Positions 46,392 through 55,092 of a stretch of DNA of 64,000 nucleotides are shown in pieces (position 1 is the stretch's first letter; every line of letters starts with the position of its first letter). Location of the stretch: assembly GCF_033095805.1 (NCBI RefSeq), contig NZ_CP109901.1, forward strand, positions 3,159,766-3,223,765. Reading direction: 5' to 3'. The position numbers and the translations under genes were made by a program. The stretch comes from Serratia sp. UGAL515B_01 (GTDB taxonomy: Bacteria; Pseudomonadota; Gammaproteobacteria; Enterobacterales; Enterobacteriaceae). The notes below the pieces were generated by a model. The model ran no database searches, was not told where the DNA came from, and was given only the letters and a program-made list of their open reading frames with translations.

Positions 46392-47249
46392 TTAATTATC
46401 TCCAAGAGCAATGTAGATATCCTGCAATTGACCATCGCGTTCGACGGTAAGATTCAGTTCACTGAGTTCAGGCAGTTGTTTCAGTGCCTGCTGAGACTGT
46501 TGGGCATCACGCAGATCTAGACCATTAATAGCCACAGCCAGATCGTTTTCCCGCAACCCAACCTTTTGGAACAACTCCTTTTGCACACCAGGATTCAGGC
46601 GATACCCGGTCAGTTTGTTACCTACCATGACGGGGGAGATGTTCAGGTAGTTCAGAATATTTTGCGGCTGCTGCTTCAGTTCAGCCTGAATTGATAGGGG
46701 TCTCTCACCGCCCGCCTTGGCCACAACGGACGACTCACCGAACAGATGCAACGCTTCATAACGCCCTTGATAGCTAATCACCACTCGATCGGGGTATATA
46801 GCCGCGATTTTGGCGTCGTATCCCGGCGTGTTGTCACCAATAGTCAGACTAAACTGCTTGCTGCCTTTGGCGATAATAGCAATAGAGTGTGCGGGGGTCG
46901 GGCTTGCCACAATGCCGGTCAAATTGATTTTAAGCACCGAAGGTGGTGCCTTAAGCAAAGAGGAATCAGACCCGGCAATATCTACAGCCTTAGTGGAAGC
47001 TGGGGACGCAGTACCAAACAGGGTAAAATGAGTGACCACTGCCGTGTCACTGCGCGCTTTACTTACCTGCGGTAAATTTTCTTTGCTCAGTACAGGGGCT
47101 GGGATTTCAGAAGGTAACCAAAGGTGCCAAGTCAGCATAGCCAATTGATTTAACATCAGAAAGAGGGCTACATACAGCACCCAACGTGGGGTTAACCACT
47201 TTAAAACGGATCCCTTGATTGACAATGTCATCCCAGAAAATTGCATCAT
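46392..47249 (-). CDS. gspC: Type II secretion inner membrane protein GspC
   Basis: GspC connects the inner-membrane platform to the secretin and helps select substrates. The start at ATG 47,249 (MMQFSGMTLSIKG) is preceded by AGAGAAAGC; a longer frame to 47,285 is possible. The 285-aa product has one transmembrane helix (RWVLYVALFLMLNQLAMLTW), a periplasmic HR domain (LTGIVASPTPAHSIAIIAKG) and a C-terminal PDZ-like domain (VGLRENDLAVAINGLDLRD). It is the first gene of the gspC-O operon, divergent from pulA. Confidence 0.93.
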   Translation of the reverse strand: MMQFSGMTLSIKGSVLKWLTPRWVLYVALFLMLNQLAMLTWHLWLPSEIPAPVLSKENLPQVSKARSDTAVVTHFTLFGTASPASTKAVDIAGSDSSLLKAPPSVLKINLTGIVASPTPAHSIAIIAKGSKQFSLTIGDNTPGYDAKIAAIYPDRVVISYQGRYEALHLFGESSVVAKAGGERPLSIQAELKQQPQNILNYLNISPVMVGNKLTGYRLNPGVQKELFQKVGLRENDLAVAINGLDLRDAQQSQQALKQLPELSELNLTVERDGQLQDIYIALGDN

Positions 47250-47804
47250 GCTTTCTCTTAGTAATATCCCTGTAAGGAAAAACAATACCCAATGTTTTAG
47301 TCGCCGTGTGCCTGTTATGCATTATGCCAAGGTTCTGCGCAGCATCCTTGTTTTTAGCCTCATACTTTATACAAACTCACATAACGAAAAAATAATTATT
47401 TCCCGCCAAGTAAAATTTTCATCTTTCTGTTTTAAAAGTGATTTATTTTTTTAACCTAAATAACAATTCTGGCCTTTGTGGGGTTCATCATCCCTACCCG
47501 GTTGGGTATCCTCCTTCCCCCTACGCCCTGAGGCCTCCCCCAACAGGAGGATGCTCCTGCCCCATCAGCAATATCTAATGCCCTTGTTTTACAAACGAAT
47601 ACCGTCTCTTACTTTCTATTATGTGAGTCTGATATACCCAAGTTACTTCAAGATGCAGGTAGGTGGCGCGAACAAGAGACAAATTGGTCTTAGGCCGATT
47701 TGAACACTGTGGAAAGCGCCCTAGGGGACGAAATCCAAGGATGGGCCGAATAACACAGCCAATCCTCCTACATCTTAAAGAACAAAGGGTAGAGGGAATT
47801 TAGA
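47250..47804. promoter_or_regulatory. gspC-pulA divergent control region with MalT-like boxes
   Basis: In Klebsiella the equivalent pulC-pulA region is MalT-activated. Here G-rich motifs like the MalT box (GGGGAKGAGG) occur on the minus strand as AGGGATGATG (47,486-47,495) and in GGGGGAAGGA and GGGGGAGGCC between 47,500 and 47,550. On the plus strand there is GGGGACGA (47,724-47,731). Maltodextrin control of both operons is therefore plausible. No single box is a perfect match. Confidence 0.45.
47633..47670. repeat. Short dispersed repeat fragment
   Basis: ATACCCAAGTTACTTCAAGA and following bases resemble 16,500-16,520 and the outer part of the ERIC element. It is only a fragment. Confidence 0.45.
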
Positions 47805-50800
47805 ATGCTTAAACATACCTGTAATGCCCTACTCTTAAGTTCGTTGGTGTTACTTAACGGCTGTGATAACAACAATTCTTCCAGTATTAAAGCCAGCACA
47901 CCAAATACGCCTGATACCCCTACTCCCAGTGACCAAGAACCCGTTGCGCATTTACCTAACGTTGCCATCCCCGGTGAAGCAGTCGTCGCTGAGGGGAACA
48001 GGGCAGTGATCCATCTGGTTGATGTCGCCGCTGTCAGCAGAAAAGCGGCAAGAAGTCTTCCCAGCACTAAAAACCTGTTTTTGTGGAACAATGATACCTG
48101 TGACGCACTGAAAGAACCCCTTGCGGGCTGGGATGACACCAGCAACACCCCAACAGGCAGTGATGAATACGGCCCCTATTGGGTGATAGATCTCAACAAA
48201 ACGACCGGTTGCATCAACTTTATTCTGCGCGATGGTACCAACAAGCTGATCGACGCAGACATGCGTTTGACGTTTAGCGATTTCCCCGACCGCACAGTGT
48301 CTGTCCTTGCGGGCAGCAACATACTTTACGATACTCGCGCCGAAGCTTTCCGTGCCGCATTCGGGGTCGCACAGGCAGAGGCACACTGGGTAGATAAACA
48401 GACTATCCTCTGGCCCGCCGGGAAAGATAAACCGATTGTTCGCCTTTACTACAACCACAGTAGCAAGGTAAGCGCCAACAGCGAAGGACAATTTACCGAT
48501 CGCTATTTCTCTTTGACCCCCACCACCCTCAGCGAAGAGACGCGCGTGCGCTTTCCACATCTTGCCAATTATGCCGCATTTAAGTTGCCGGAAAATGTCA
48601 GTGTAGACGAATTACTGACCGGCGAAACCATTGCGCTTGCTACCGATCAGGATGGGGTCATCAGTTCAGCTACGCAGGTACAAACCGCCGGTGTGCTGGA
48701 TGATCGCTTCTCTGCCGCCGCCGAGGAGCTGGAGTACGGTGCGGTGATAGGAGGTTCTGGTATCACTTTCCGCCTGTGGGCACCGACCGCCCAACAGGTA
48801 GCACTGGTGCTCTACAGCGTGGATAAAAAAGTGATCGGCAGTTATCCGATGACACACGATACTGACTCTGGTGCCTGGTCTTATCAGGGCGGCAGCGATC
48901 TCAAAGGGGCTTTCTACCGTTACGCGCTCACCGTTTACCACCCACAATCGCGCAAAGTTGAACAGTACGAGGTGACCGATCCTTACTCTCATAGCCTCTC
49001 GAGCAACTCGGAGTACAGCCAGGTCGTCGATCTCAATGACAGCGAATTGAAACCCGAAGGCTGGGACAGCCTGAGTATGCCCCATCCACAGGCGACCCAA
49101 GCCGATATTGCCAGCATGGTGATCCATGAATCCCATATCCGCGATCTTTCTGCCTTTGACCAGACGGTGCCTGAAGCCATACGCGGCAAATATCTGGCGC
49201 TAACCGCAGAAGACAGCAATATGGTCAAACACCTCAAGCAACTGGCGCAGTCGGGAGTGACACACGTTGAATTGTTACCAGTGTTCGATCTGGCCACGGT
49301 GAATGAGTTCTCAGATAAAGTGGCCGATCTGCCACAGCCCTTCAGCCGTTTGTGTGAATTGAACAGTGCCGTTCGGCAGAGCCGCTTTGCTGATTACTGC
49401 AACAGCGCCTCGACCATAAGTGAAGTGCTCAACGAACTGAAGCAGGATGATAACCAGAACAATCCGCAAGTACAGGAATTGAACGGCTACGTATCACAAA
49501 CCGATTCCTACAACTGGGGCTACGATCCTTTCCACTACACGGTGCCGGAAGGCTCCTACTCCACCAATCCAGAAGGGACGCTGCGTATCAAAGAGTTCCG
49601 CACCATGGTGCAGGCCATCAAACAGCAGTTGGGTATGAACGTCATTATGGACGTGGTGTACAACCATACCAACGCTGCGGGCCCAACCGATCGCACCTCC
49701 GTGCTGGATAAGATTGTGCCTTGGTATTACCAGCGCTTGAACGAATCGACCGGTAGCGTGGAATCTGCCACCTGCTGTTCCGATTCGGCACCGGAACACC
49801 GGATGTTCGCCAAGCTGATTGAAGATTCTTTAGTTGTCTGGAGTAGAGACTACAAGATTGACGCTTTCCGTTTCGATCTGATGGGTTATCACCCTAAAGC
49901 CCAGATCCTCGCGGCACGTGAAAAAGTCAACGTGGTGAGCCCTAACGTTTATTTCTTTGGTGAAGGTTGGAATTCCGGGCAGGAGGATCGCTTTGAAATC
50001 GCCTCACAAATCAACCTGAAAGGCACTGGTATTGGCACCTTCTCCGACCGCCTGCGCGATGCCGTGCGTGGCGGTGGCCCATTCGATGAGAAAGAAGCTC
50101 TGCGGCAAAATCAGGGGTTGGGCAACGGGGCTGGCGTATTGGCCAACGAGCTGGCCCAGCAAAGCGAAGATTCCGTGCGCCATCTGGCCGATCTGACACG
50201 TTTGGGGATGGCGGGCAATCTGGCCGAGTTCTTGCTGATCGATAAAGACGGTAACCTGAAGAAAGGCAGTGAAATTGACTACAACGGCGCAATCGGTGGC
50301 TACGCCAGCGATCCTACCGAAATCGTCAACTATGTCTCCAAACACGACAACCAGACCCTGTGGGATATGATCGGCTATAAAGCGGCAAATGAAGCCGATC
50401 TGGCAACCCGTGTGCGGATGCAGGCGGTTTCTCTGGCCACTGCATTGCTGGGTCAAGGATTGGCCTTCGATCAACAAGGCTCCGAACTGCTACGCTCCAA
50501 GTCCTTCACCCGCGACTCCTATGACTCCGGTGACTGGTATAACCGCGTTGACTACAGCTATCAGGACAATAACTTCAACGTAGGTATGCCGCGTATTAGT
50601 GATGATGGCGTAAACTACGGGATAATCAGCCAGGTAAAAGACGCGGTTGCTACGCCTGACTGCTCAGAAATCACGCGAATGACTGCGTTCTATCAGGAGC
50701 TCACCCGGTTACGTCACTCCTCACCGCTTATCACTCTGGGAAGCGGCAGTGAAGTGATTAAACGCGTTGATTTCCGCAACACCGGTGCAACACAACAGTT

Positions 50801-51098
50801 AGGGTTGCTAGTGATGACCATTGATGACGGCACTCAGGCAGGTAAAGATCTCGATCCGCAAACCGATGCACTGGTGGTAGTGATTAATGCGGCACCAGAA
50901 GCCAGAACGATAAGTGATTTTACGGGTAAAAATCTCAGTCTGAGCGCTATTCAGCAGGAATTGGGAACCCAGTCGCTGGCATCAGGTATTGTTATCGCCA
51001 CTGATGGCACCATCACGGTACCCGCGTGGTCGGTTACACTACTGGCTAAACCGCAGGGATCGTCCCAGGGTATAGGTCTACCCGTGAGCAGTAAATAA
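47805..51098 (+). CDS. pulA: Lipoprotein pullulanase PulA (type II secretion substrate)
   Basis: Pullulanase cleaves alpha-1,6 bonds of pullulan and branched dextrins. The 1097-aa precursor has a lipobox LLNGC with Asp at +2 (Cys-Asp-Asn-Asn), the inner-membrane retention signal known for Klebsiella PulA before it is moved to the cell surface by the T2SS. CBM-like N-terminal domains precede a GH13 core: YNWGYDPFHYTVPEG (residue ~567), DVVYNHTN (region I), FRFDLMGYHPK with nucleophile Asp691, FFGEGWNSG with acid/base Glu720, and YVSKHDNQTLW. It is divergent from gspC. Confidence 0.96.
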   Translation: MLKHTCNALLLSSLVLLNGCDNNNSSSIKASTPNTPDTPTPSDQEPVAHLPNVAIPGEAVVAEGNRAVIHLVDVAAVSRKAARSLPSTKNLFLWNNDTCDALKEPLAGWDDTSNTPTGSDEYGPYWVIDLNKTTGCINFILRDGTNKLIDADMRLTFSDFPDRTVSVLAGSNILYDTRAEAFRAAFGVAQAEAHWVDKQTILWPAGKDKPIVRLYYNHSSKVSANSEGQFTDRYFSLTPTTLSEETRVRFPHLANYAAFKLPENVSVDELLTGETIALATDQDGVISSATQVQTAGVLDDRFSAAAEELEYGAVIGGSGITFRLWAPTAQQVALVLYSVDKKVIGSYPMTHDTDSGAWSYQGGSDLKGAFYRYALTVYHPQSRKVEQYEVTDPYSHSLSSNSEYSQVVDLNDSELKPEGWDSLSMPHPQATQADIASMVIHESHIRDLSAFDQTVPEAIRGKYLALTAEDSNMVKHLKQLAQSGVTHVELLPVFDLATVNEFSDKVADLPQPFSRLCELNSAVRQSRFADYCNSASTISEVLNELKQDDNQNNPQVQELNGYVSQTDSYNWGYDPFHYTVPEGSYSTNPEGTLRIKEFRTMVQAIKQQLGMNVIMDVVYNHTNAAGPTDRTSVLDKIVPWYYQRLNESTGSVESATCCSDSAPEHRMFAKLIEDSLVVWSRDYKIDAFRFDLMGYHPKAQILAAREKVNVVSPNVYFFGEGWNSGQEDRFEIASQINLKGTGIGTFSDRLRDAVRGGGPFDEKEALRQNQGLGNGAGVLANELAQQSEDSVRHLADLTRLGMAGNLAEFLLIDKDGNLKKGSEIDYNGAIGGYASDPTEIVNYVSKHDNQTLWDMIGYKAANEADLATRVRMQAVSLATALLGQGLAFDQQGSELLRSKSFTRDSYDSGDWYNRVDYSYQDNNFNVGMPRISDDGVNYGIISQVKDAVATPDCSEITRMTAFYQELTRLRHSSPLITLGSGSEVIKRVDFRNTGATQQLGLLVMTIDDGTQAGKDLDPQTDALVVVINAAPEARTISDFTGKNLSLSAIQQELGTQSLASGIVIATDGTITVPAWSVTLLAKPQGSSQGIGLPVSSK

Positions 51099-51103
51099 CT
51101 CAT

Positions 51104-51138
51104 TTCAACCTCACGCCTTTACAGGGCGTGAGGTTGAA
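51104..51138. terminator. Bidirectional terminator between pulA and the alkaline phosphatase operon
   Basis: A perfect 14-bp stem (TTCAACCTCACGCC/GGCGTGAGGTTGAA) with a 7-base loop lies 5 bases after the pulA stop and 7 bases after the stop of the convergent gene. Confidence 0.85.
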
Positions 51139-51145
51139 ATCCCAC

Positions 51146-51868
51146 TCAATCCAGCAGGTCGGAGTAATCACCGCGTTGATAATCAGCCAGCGGTTGCCAA
51201 GGTAACCGCTGCGGATCGGCAAAGGGTGTCGCTGTCATACGTTGGATCGAGATGCCATGACTATCTCGTTGCTCAATACTGCGAGCATACTGACCGACCA
51301 CGTCCCAGGCCACTTTGGTGGTTTTCTCCCCTTTATGCAGCAAATAATGCTGTATACCATCAACAACCGGGCCTTGTTTCTCCATGCGGCTCAAGGCTGT
51401 GGGATCAACCAGCCAGTAGGCTGAAGCCCAAGATCCGCCGTACCCTACGTTGCCGTAGTGCGCCAACTCCACATCAATCACGCGTTGCAGATTGTGCAAT
51501 ACCAGCTGTACGCTCACTTTGCCGGTTTCAGCATCTTGCTTTATCAACAGTGGTGCCCCCTGAGCTTCACTGTGCGCATGCCCCGCATGAGGGGAAGCAG
51601 GCTCATGATCATGCTCTTTGCTTTCAAGCACAGCAGTAGGCAGCTCACGTTCGATCCAAACCACACCCGCACGGCGATACATTAGATCGGTATAACGACT
51701 ATCTCGCGTGATACCATCATGCCCTATCGCCCGGTTCTCATAGTCCAATCGCAGGTTGACGGACGGCACAGCATCTGCCTGTACCTGCGATCCTTGCTCC
51801 GCTGCACCAGAAGGTAAAACTGTCGCCATCAGTAGCGCCAGACCAAATATTCTCCGCCAGTCCATCAT
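51146..51868 (-). CDS. Unknown periplasmic protein with a His-rich insert, linked to alkaline phosphatases
   Basis: I do not recognise this 240-aa protein. It has a signal peptide (MDWRRIFGLALLMATVLPSGAAEQ), so it acts outside the cytoplasm. A metal-ligand-rich stretch sits near residues 85-105 (KEHDHEPASPHAGHAHSEAQG). The rest is mixed alpha/beta with GYGGSWASAYWLVDPTALSRM. Its ATG overlaps the TGA of the upstream alkaline phosphatase (ATGA), so it is translationally coupled to it. Because alkaline phosphatases need zinc and magnesium, a metal-supply or secretion-helper role is conceivable, but this is inference. Confidence 0.7.
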   Translation of the reverse strand: MMDWRRIFGLALLMATVLPSGAAEQGSQVQADAVPSVNLRLDYENRAIGHDGITRDSRYTDLMYRRAGVVWIERELPTAVLESKEHDHEPASPHAGHAHSEAQGAPLLIKQDAETGKVSVQLVLHNLQRVIDVELAHYGNVGYGGSWASAYWLVDPTALSRMEKQGPVVDGIQHYLLHKGEKTTKVAWDVVGQYARSIEQRDSHGISIQRMTATPFADPQRLPWQPLADYQRGDYSDLLD

Positions 51869-53403
51869 AAACCTGCTGCCTCTTTCACTTTGAAAAAGAC
51901 TTTGGTGTTATCCATAGTCCCTTTAAAGATTTGTGAACCCGCGCCGTCGGCGTAAAGCATGACATCCCCCCCGGCATGCGTTTCCGCTCCAGGAGCTCCC
52001 AGGTTGATCCCCACTTCCTGCAGGAAATTATCCTGTGTGGTGTCAATATCAGTGAGATCCTCACGTTCTGTACCACGTGCTGGAGCAACCCAAGGGGCAT
52101 TGTTATCCTCCACATTGATTTGGCTACTGCCGCTGGCATTGGGACGACCACCGTTACCAAAAACCAGTGTTGTGTACGGTTTGCCGTCGGCCGCTTTGGC
52201 CAGTTCTCCATTCTGGTAATCGTAAACCTTGCCAAGGATCGGATTACCGATCTTGCCGTAGCCGTTAAAGGCAATGGAGTGGTCATGGTCAGCGGTCACT
52301 ACAATCAAGGTATTTTTAAGACCAGGGTCTTTGGCCTCCATAAATGTGAGCGCCGTCTTGATGGCTTCATCCATCGCCAGAGTATCTTCCAATGCACGTT
52401 TGGCATTACTGCCGTGCAGAGCATGATCAATACGCCCGCCTTCCACCATCAGGAAAAAACCTTTTTCATTACGGCTGAGCACTTCTAACGCTTTCTCCGC
52501 CATTTCGGCCAGGCTTGGCTGATCCAGATCCTGATTGACCCGATCCAGTTCGTAAGCCATTTCACTTTGTGCGAACAAACCAAACAGTTTATCGACCGAA
52601 TCGGTGTTCAGATTACGCAATTGAGAACCACTGTCGACGTAGGTATAACCTGCACTCTCCATCGCACTCACCAGATTCAGATTATCGCTTCTCTTGCTTC
52701 TGGGGTTAACCGATTTCGGTAGGTAGTTACGTTGCCCCCCTCCCATCAACACATCCACGCCATCCCCCAACCAACTGTTGTAGTTAGGATGCCCAGGTAC
52801 GGATTGTTCAGCGATAGTGTTGTAACCATTACGATTACAAATATGGGAATAGGTGGCCGCTGGCGTCGCATGACCCACTCGGGTGGTTGATACCGCGCCA
52901 ACCGAACGCCCCATAGCCTTGGAGAGTTCTAACAAGGTTCGGGCACGTTCACCATTGCCCGCTGGGCAGGTACTGTCCTCGCCCGATATATACTGTGCAC
53001 CGTCGGCAGTATAGGCCTTGGTATCGGCAGACATTGAAATCACTTCATTGTTTGCCTTCACACCGGCCATATACGCAGCCATAGAGGGGGCACTGTCGGT
53101 GGTTTGGGCATCATTGGAGAAAGTTTTAATACGTGCAGCATACTTCAACGACTGCATAGTCAGTTCCGCGCGCTCACTGCTGTTCAGTGAGCCCGGCTCA
53201 GCCGCCAGCTGTTTCTCACCTTTGTAGATACGTGCCGCCGTTACGGTCACTGGCCCCATGCCATCACCCAAGAAGAAGATCACGTTCTTGGCTTCGTTTG
53301 CGGCGTAGGTACTCCCACTAGCAAACGTTAATAGGCTCAACAGAAACAGAGAACAGCCATTGGTTTTGCCCACAGATTGTCTTTTTTTCATCATTTTGCT
53401 CAT
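51865..53403 (-). CDS. Alkaline phosphatase (secreted, second gene)
   Basis: A 512-aa precursor from ATG 53,403, with signal peptide ending STYAA. A GTG at 53,442 overlaps the upstream stop codon (GTGA) and could be the coupled start. Alkaline phosphatase superfamily features are NVIFFLGDGMGPVTVTAARIYKG (metal Asp), TTDSAPSMAAYMAG (nucleophile Ser), GGRIDHALHGSNAKRAL, VVTADHDHSIAFNG and ETHAGGDVML (metal ligands). It is closely related to the upstream gene, so the pair arose by duplication. It would release phosphate from phosphomonoesters outside the inner membrane. Confidence 0.9.
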   Translation of the reverse strand: MSKMMKKRQSVGKTNGCSLFLLSLLTFASGSTYAANEAKNVIFFLGDGMGPVTVTAARIYKGEKQLAAEPGSLNSSERAELTMQSLKYAARIKTFSNDAQTTDSAPSMAAYMAGVKANNEVISMSADTKAYTADGAQYISGEDSTCPAGNGERARTLLELSKAMGRSVGAVSTTRVGHATPAATYSHICNRNGYNTIAEQSVPGHPNYNSWLGDGVDVLMGGGQRNYLPKSVNPRSKRSDNLNLVSAMESAGYTYVDSGSQLRNLNTDSVDKLFGLFAQSEMAYELDRVNQDLDQPSLAEMAEKALEVLSRNEKGFFLMVEGGRIDHALHGSNAKRALEDTLAMDEAIKTALTFMEAKDPGLKNTLIVVTADHDHSIAFNGYGKIGNPILGKVYDYQNGELAKAADGKPYTTLVFGNGGRPNASGSSQINVEDNNAPWVAPARGTEREDLTDIDTTQDNFLQEVGINLGAPGAETHAGGDVMLYADGAGSQIFKGTMDNTKVFFKVKEAAGL

Positions 53404-53438
53404 TCTGGAAAGAGGGGTTGCGCTGAGTGAACGAGGGT

Positions 53439-54869
53439 TCACGGCAAGTCAATCGCCTGCTTAATCAGGCTAAACACCCGATCGTTATTCAGCGTTCCAC
53501 TGAACAGTTCCGACCCCATCCCTTGCGCTGCGAGGAAAACATCACCACCACCATGCGTTTCTGTGTTTAAAGGAATAACGGATTCCTGCAGAAAATCGGC
53601 ACTTTCCAGCTCGTGGTCGTCGATAGGGCCACGGGTTGCCTTATGAGCAGGGCCATTACCGAAACCGATAATGGTATACGGGTTACCATCCACATCCGTT
53701 GAGTCAACACCACTGACATAATTCTTCACGATGCCTAACACCCCAGGATTACCCTCCTCCGTTTTGCCAGTGCGCTGTGCATAGCCATTCATTTGCAACG
53801 TGTGGTCATGGTCGGCAGTGACTACAATCAGGGTATTTTTCAAATCGGGGTCAAGCTGCTGCATCTTTTCCAGTGCCACTTTGATTGCCTGATCGAACGC
53901 AACCGTGTCCTGCAAGGCCCGGCGAGCATTAGTCGCATGAAGGGCGTGATCGATACGGCCACCTTCTACCATCAGAAAAAAACCTTTTTCTTTAGCAGCC
54001 AAAGCATCAATCGCCTTTGACGTCATCTCTGCCAGGCTAGGTTCCTGCTCCGGATCGCGATCCAGGTCATAAGACATGTGATTAGGCGTGAAAAGGCCGA
54101 CGAGTTTGCTACCATCAACCGGCAGTTGATCGAACTGCTGCTTGTTTGCTGCATAGTGATAATTGGCTGCCTGCAATTCTGCAACCAGGTTACGCTGATC
54201 GCCGCGAGTCCCCCCCGCCGTCTTTGGTGTGAAATAGCTAACGCCTCCTCCAAAGATCACATCAATACCCTCTCCTAGCTTGGTATTAAACCCTGTGCCA
54301 CCGGGTACTAACGCGGCGGCAATAGTGTTTTCCGCATCCCGATGGCAGATATGGGCATAGGTCGCCGCAGGTGTTGCGTGCGTGACCCGCGTGGTGGTCA
54401 CAATCCCGGTGCTATAGTTCGCGGCTTTCATTTTTTCCAGCAACGTTTCCACCGCCTGACCGTTGTCCGGCGGGCAGGTACTGTCAAAATTAACGTGATA
54501 AGCTTTGCCCTGCGGGTTTGTGGCCAAGGTGTCTGGGGACATTGAGATCACTTCATTATTCGTCTTGATCCCCGTCATATAGGCGGACATGGAAGGCGCA
54601 CTGTCGGTCACCTGTGCGTCGTTCGAATAAGTGTGGACAAACGCGCTTTCCGGCAGGGTATCGATCGTCAGATTGCCCTCTTCACCAACGCTATAAATAC
54701 GTGCAGCAGTCAATGTGGCAATACCCATACCATCCCCCAAAAAAAACAGCACGTTCTTAGCGGGCTTCGATGCTGAGTTTTCAATATTGTTAACCGAATT
54801 ACTGTCATTGCACCCTGATGCAGCCAACACCAATCCGAGAATCATCAGGCTGAGCATGTTGTGTTTCAT
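53439..54869 (-). CDS. Alkaline phosphatase, lipoprotein form
   Basis: A 476-aa precursor. The N-terminus MKHNMLSLMILGLVLAASGCNDSNS is a lipoprotein signal with lipobox LAASGC and Asn-Asp at +2/+3. The enzyme is therefore probably membrane-anchored, unlike classical PhoA. The catalytic set is complete: NVLFFLGDGMGIATLTAARI, VTDSAPSMSAYMTG, GGRIDHALHATN, VVTADHDHTLQMNG and ETHGGGDVFL. It is first in a three-gene operon behind a PhoB box and a strong GGGAGG ribosome-binding site. The neighbouring T2SS with a lipoprotein substrate (PulA) raises the possibility of surface display by the same machine. Confidence 0.92.
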   Translation of the reverse strand: MKHNMLSLMILGLVLAASGCNDSNSVNNIENSASKPAKNVLFFLGDGMGIATLTAARIYSVGEEGNLTIDTLPESAFVHTYSNDAQVTDSAPSMSAYMTGIKTNNEVISMSPDTLATNPQGKAYHVNFDSTCPPDNGQAVETLLEKMKAANYSTGIVTTTRVTHATPAATYAHICHRDAENTIAAALVPGGTGFNTKLGEGIDVIFGGGVSYFTPKTAGGTRGDQRNLVAELQAANYHYAANKQQFDQLPVDGSKLVGLFTPNHMSYDLDRDPEQEPSLAEMTSKAIDALAAKEKGFFLMVEGGRIDHALHATNARRALQDTVAFDQAIKVALEKMQQLDPDLKNTLIVVTADHDHTLQMNGYAQRTGKTEEGNPGVLGIVKNYVSGVDSTDVDGNPYTIIGFGNGPAHKATRGPIDDHELESADFLQESVIPLNTETHGGGDVFLAAQGMGSELFSGTLNNDRVFSLIKQAIDLP

Positions 54870-54935
54870 CTAACCTCCCTATCTAAAATTTCGTTTTTGC
54901 ATTCATTGCTAGCACATACAAACTATAGGGAGCGT

Positions 54936-54953
54936 GTGACAGAAATATGTCAG
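54936..54953 (-). promoter_or_regulatory. PhoB (Pho) box upstream of the alkaline phosphatase operon
   Basis: On the minus strand CTGACATATTTCTGTCAC matches the consensus CTGTCATAWAWCTGTCAY at almost every position: two CTGNCA direct repeats 11 bases apart. It ends 67 bases upstream of the first start codon. This predicts induction under phosphate starvation by PhoBR. Confidence 0.88.
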
Positions 54954-55001
54954 TAAAAGAAGGAGATAAGATAATGAACACGGCAGGTTACGGAGTAAAC
55001 G

Positions 55002-55027
55002 AAAAGGCCCCACAGGATTGGGGCCAT
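55002..55027 (-). terminator. Terminator after waaL
   Basis: On the minus strand GGCCCC.../...GGGGCC is followed by TTTTC; it lies 66 bases after the waaL stop. Confidence 0.75.
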
Positions 55028-55092
55028 TGAGCGGGTTACAGCGTTACGAAGGTGCAATCAAGCTGGCACAACCTAACGCAAATCACTTTTTC

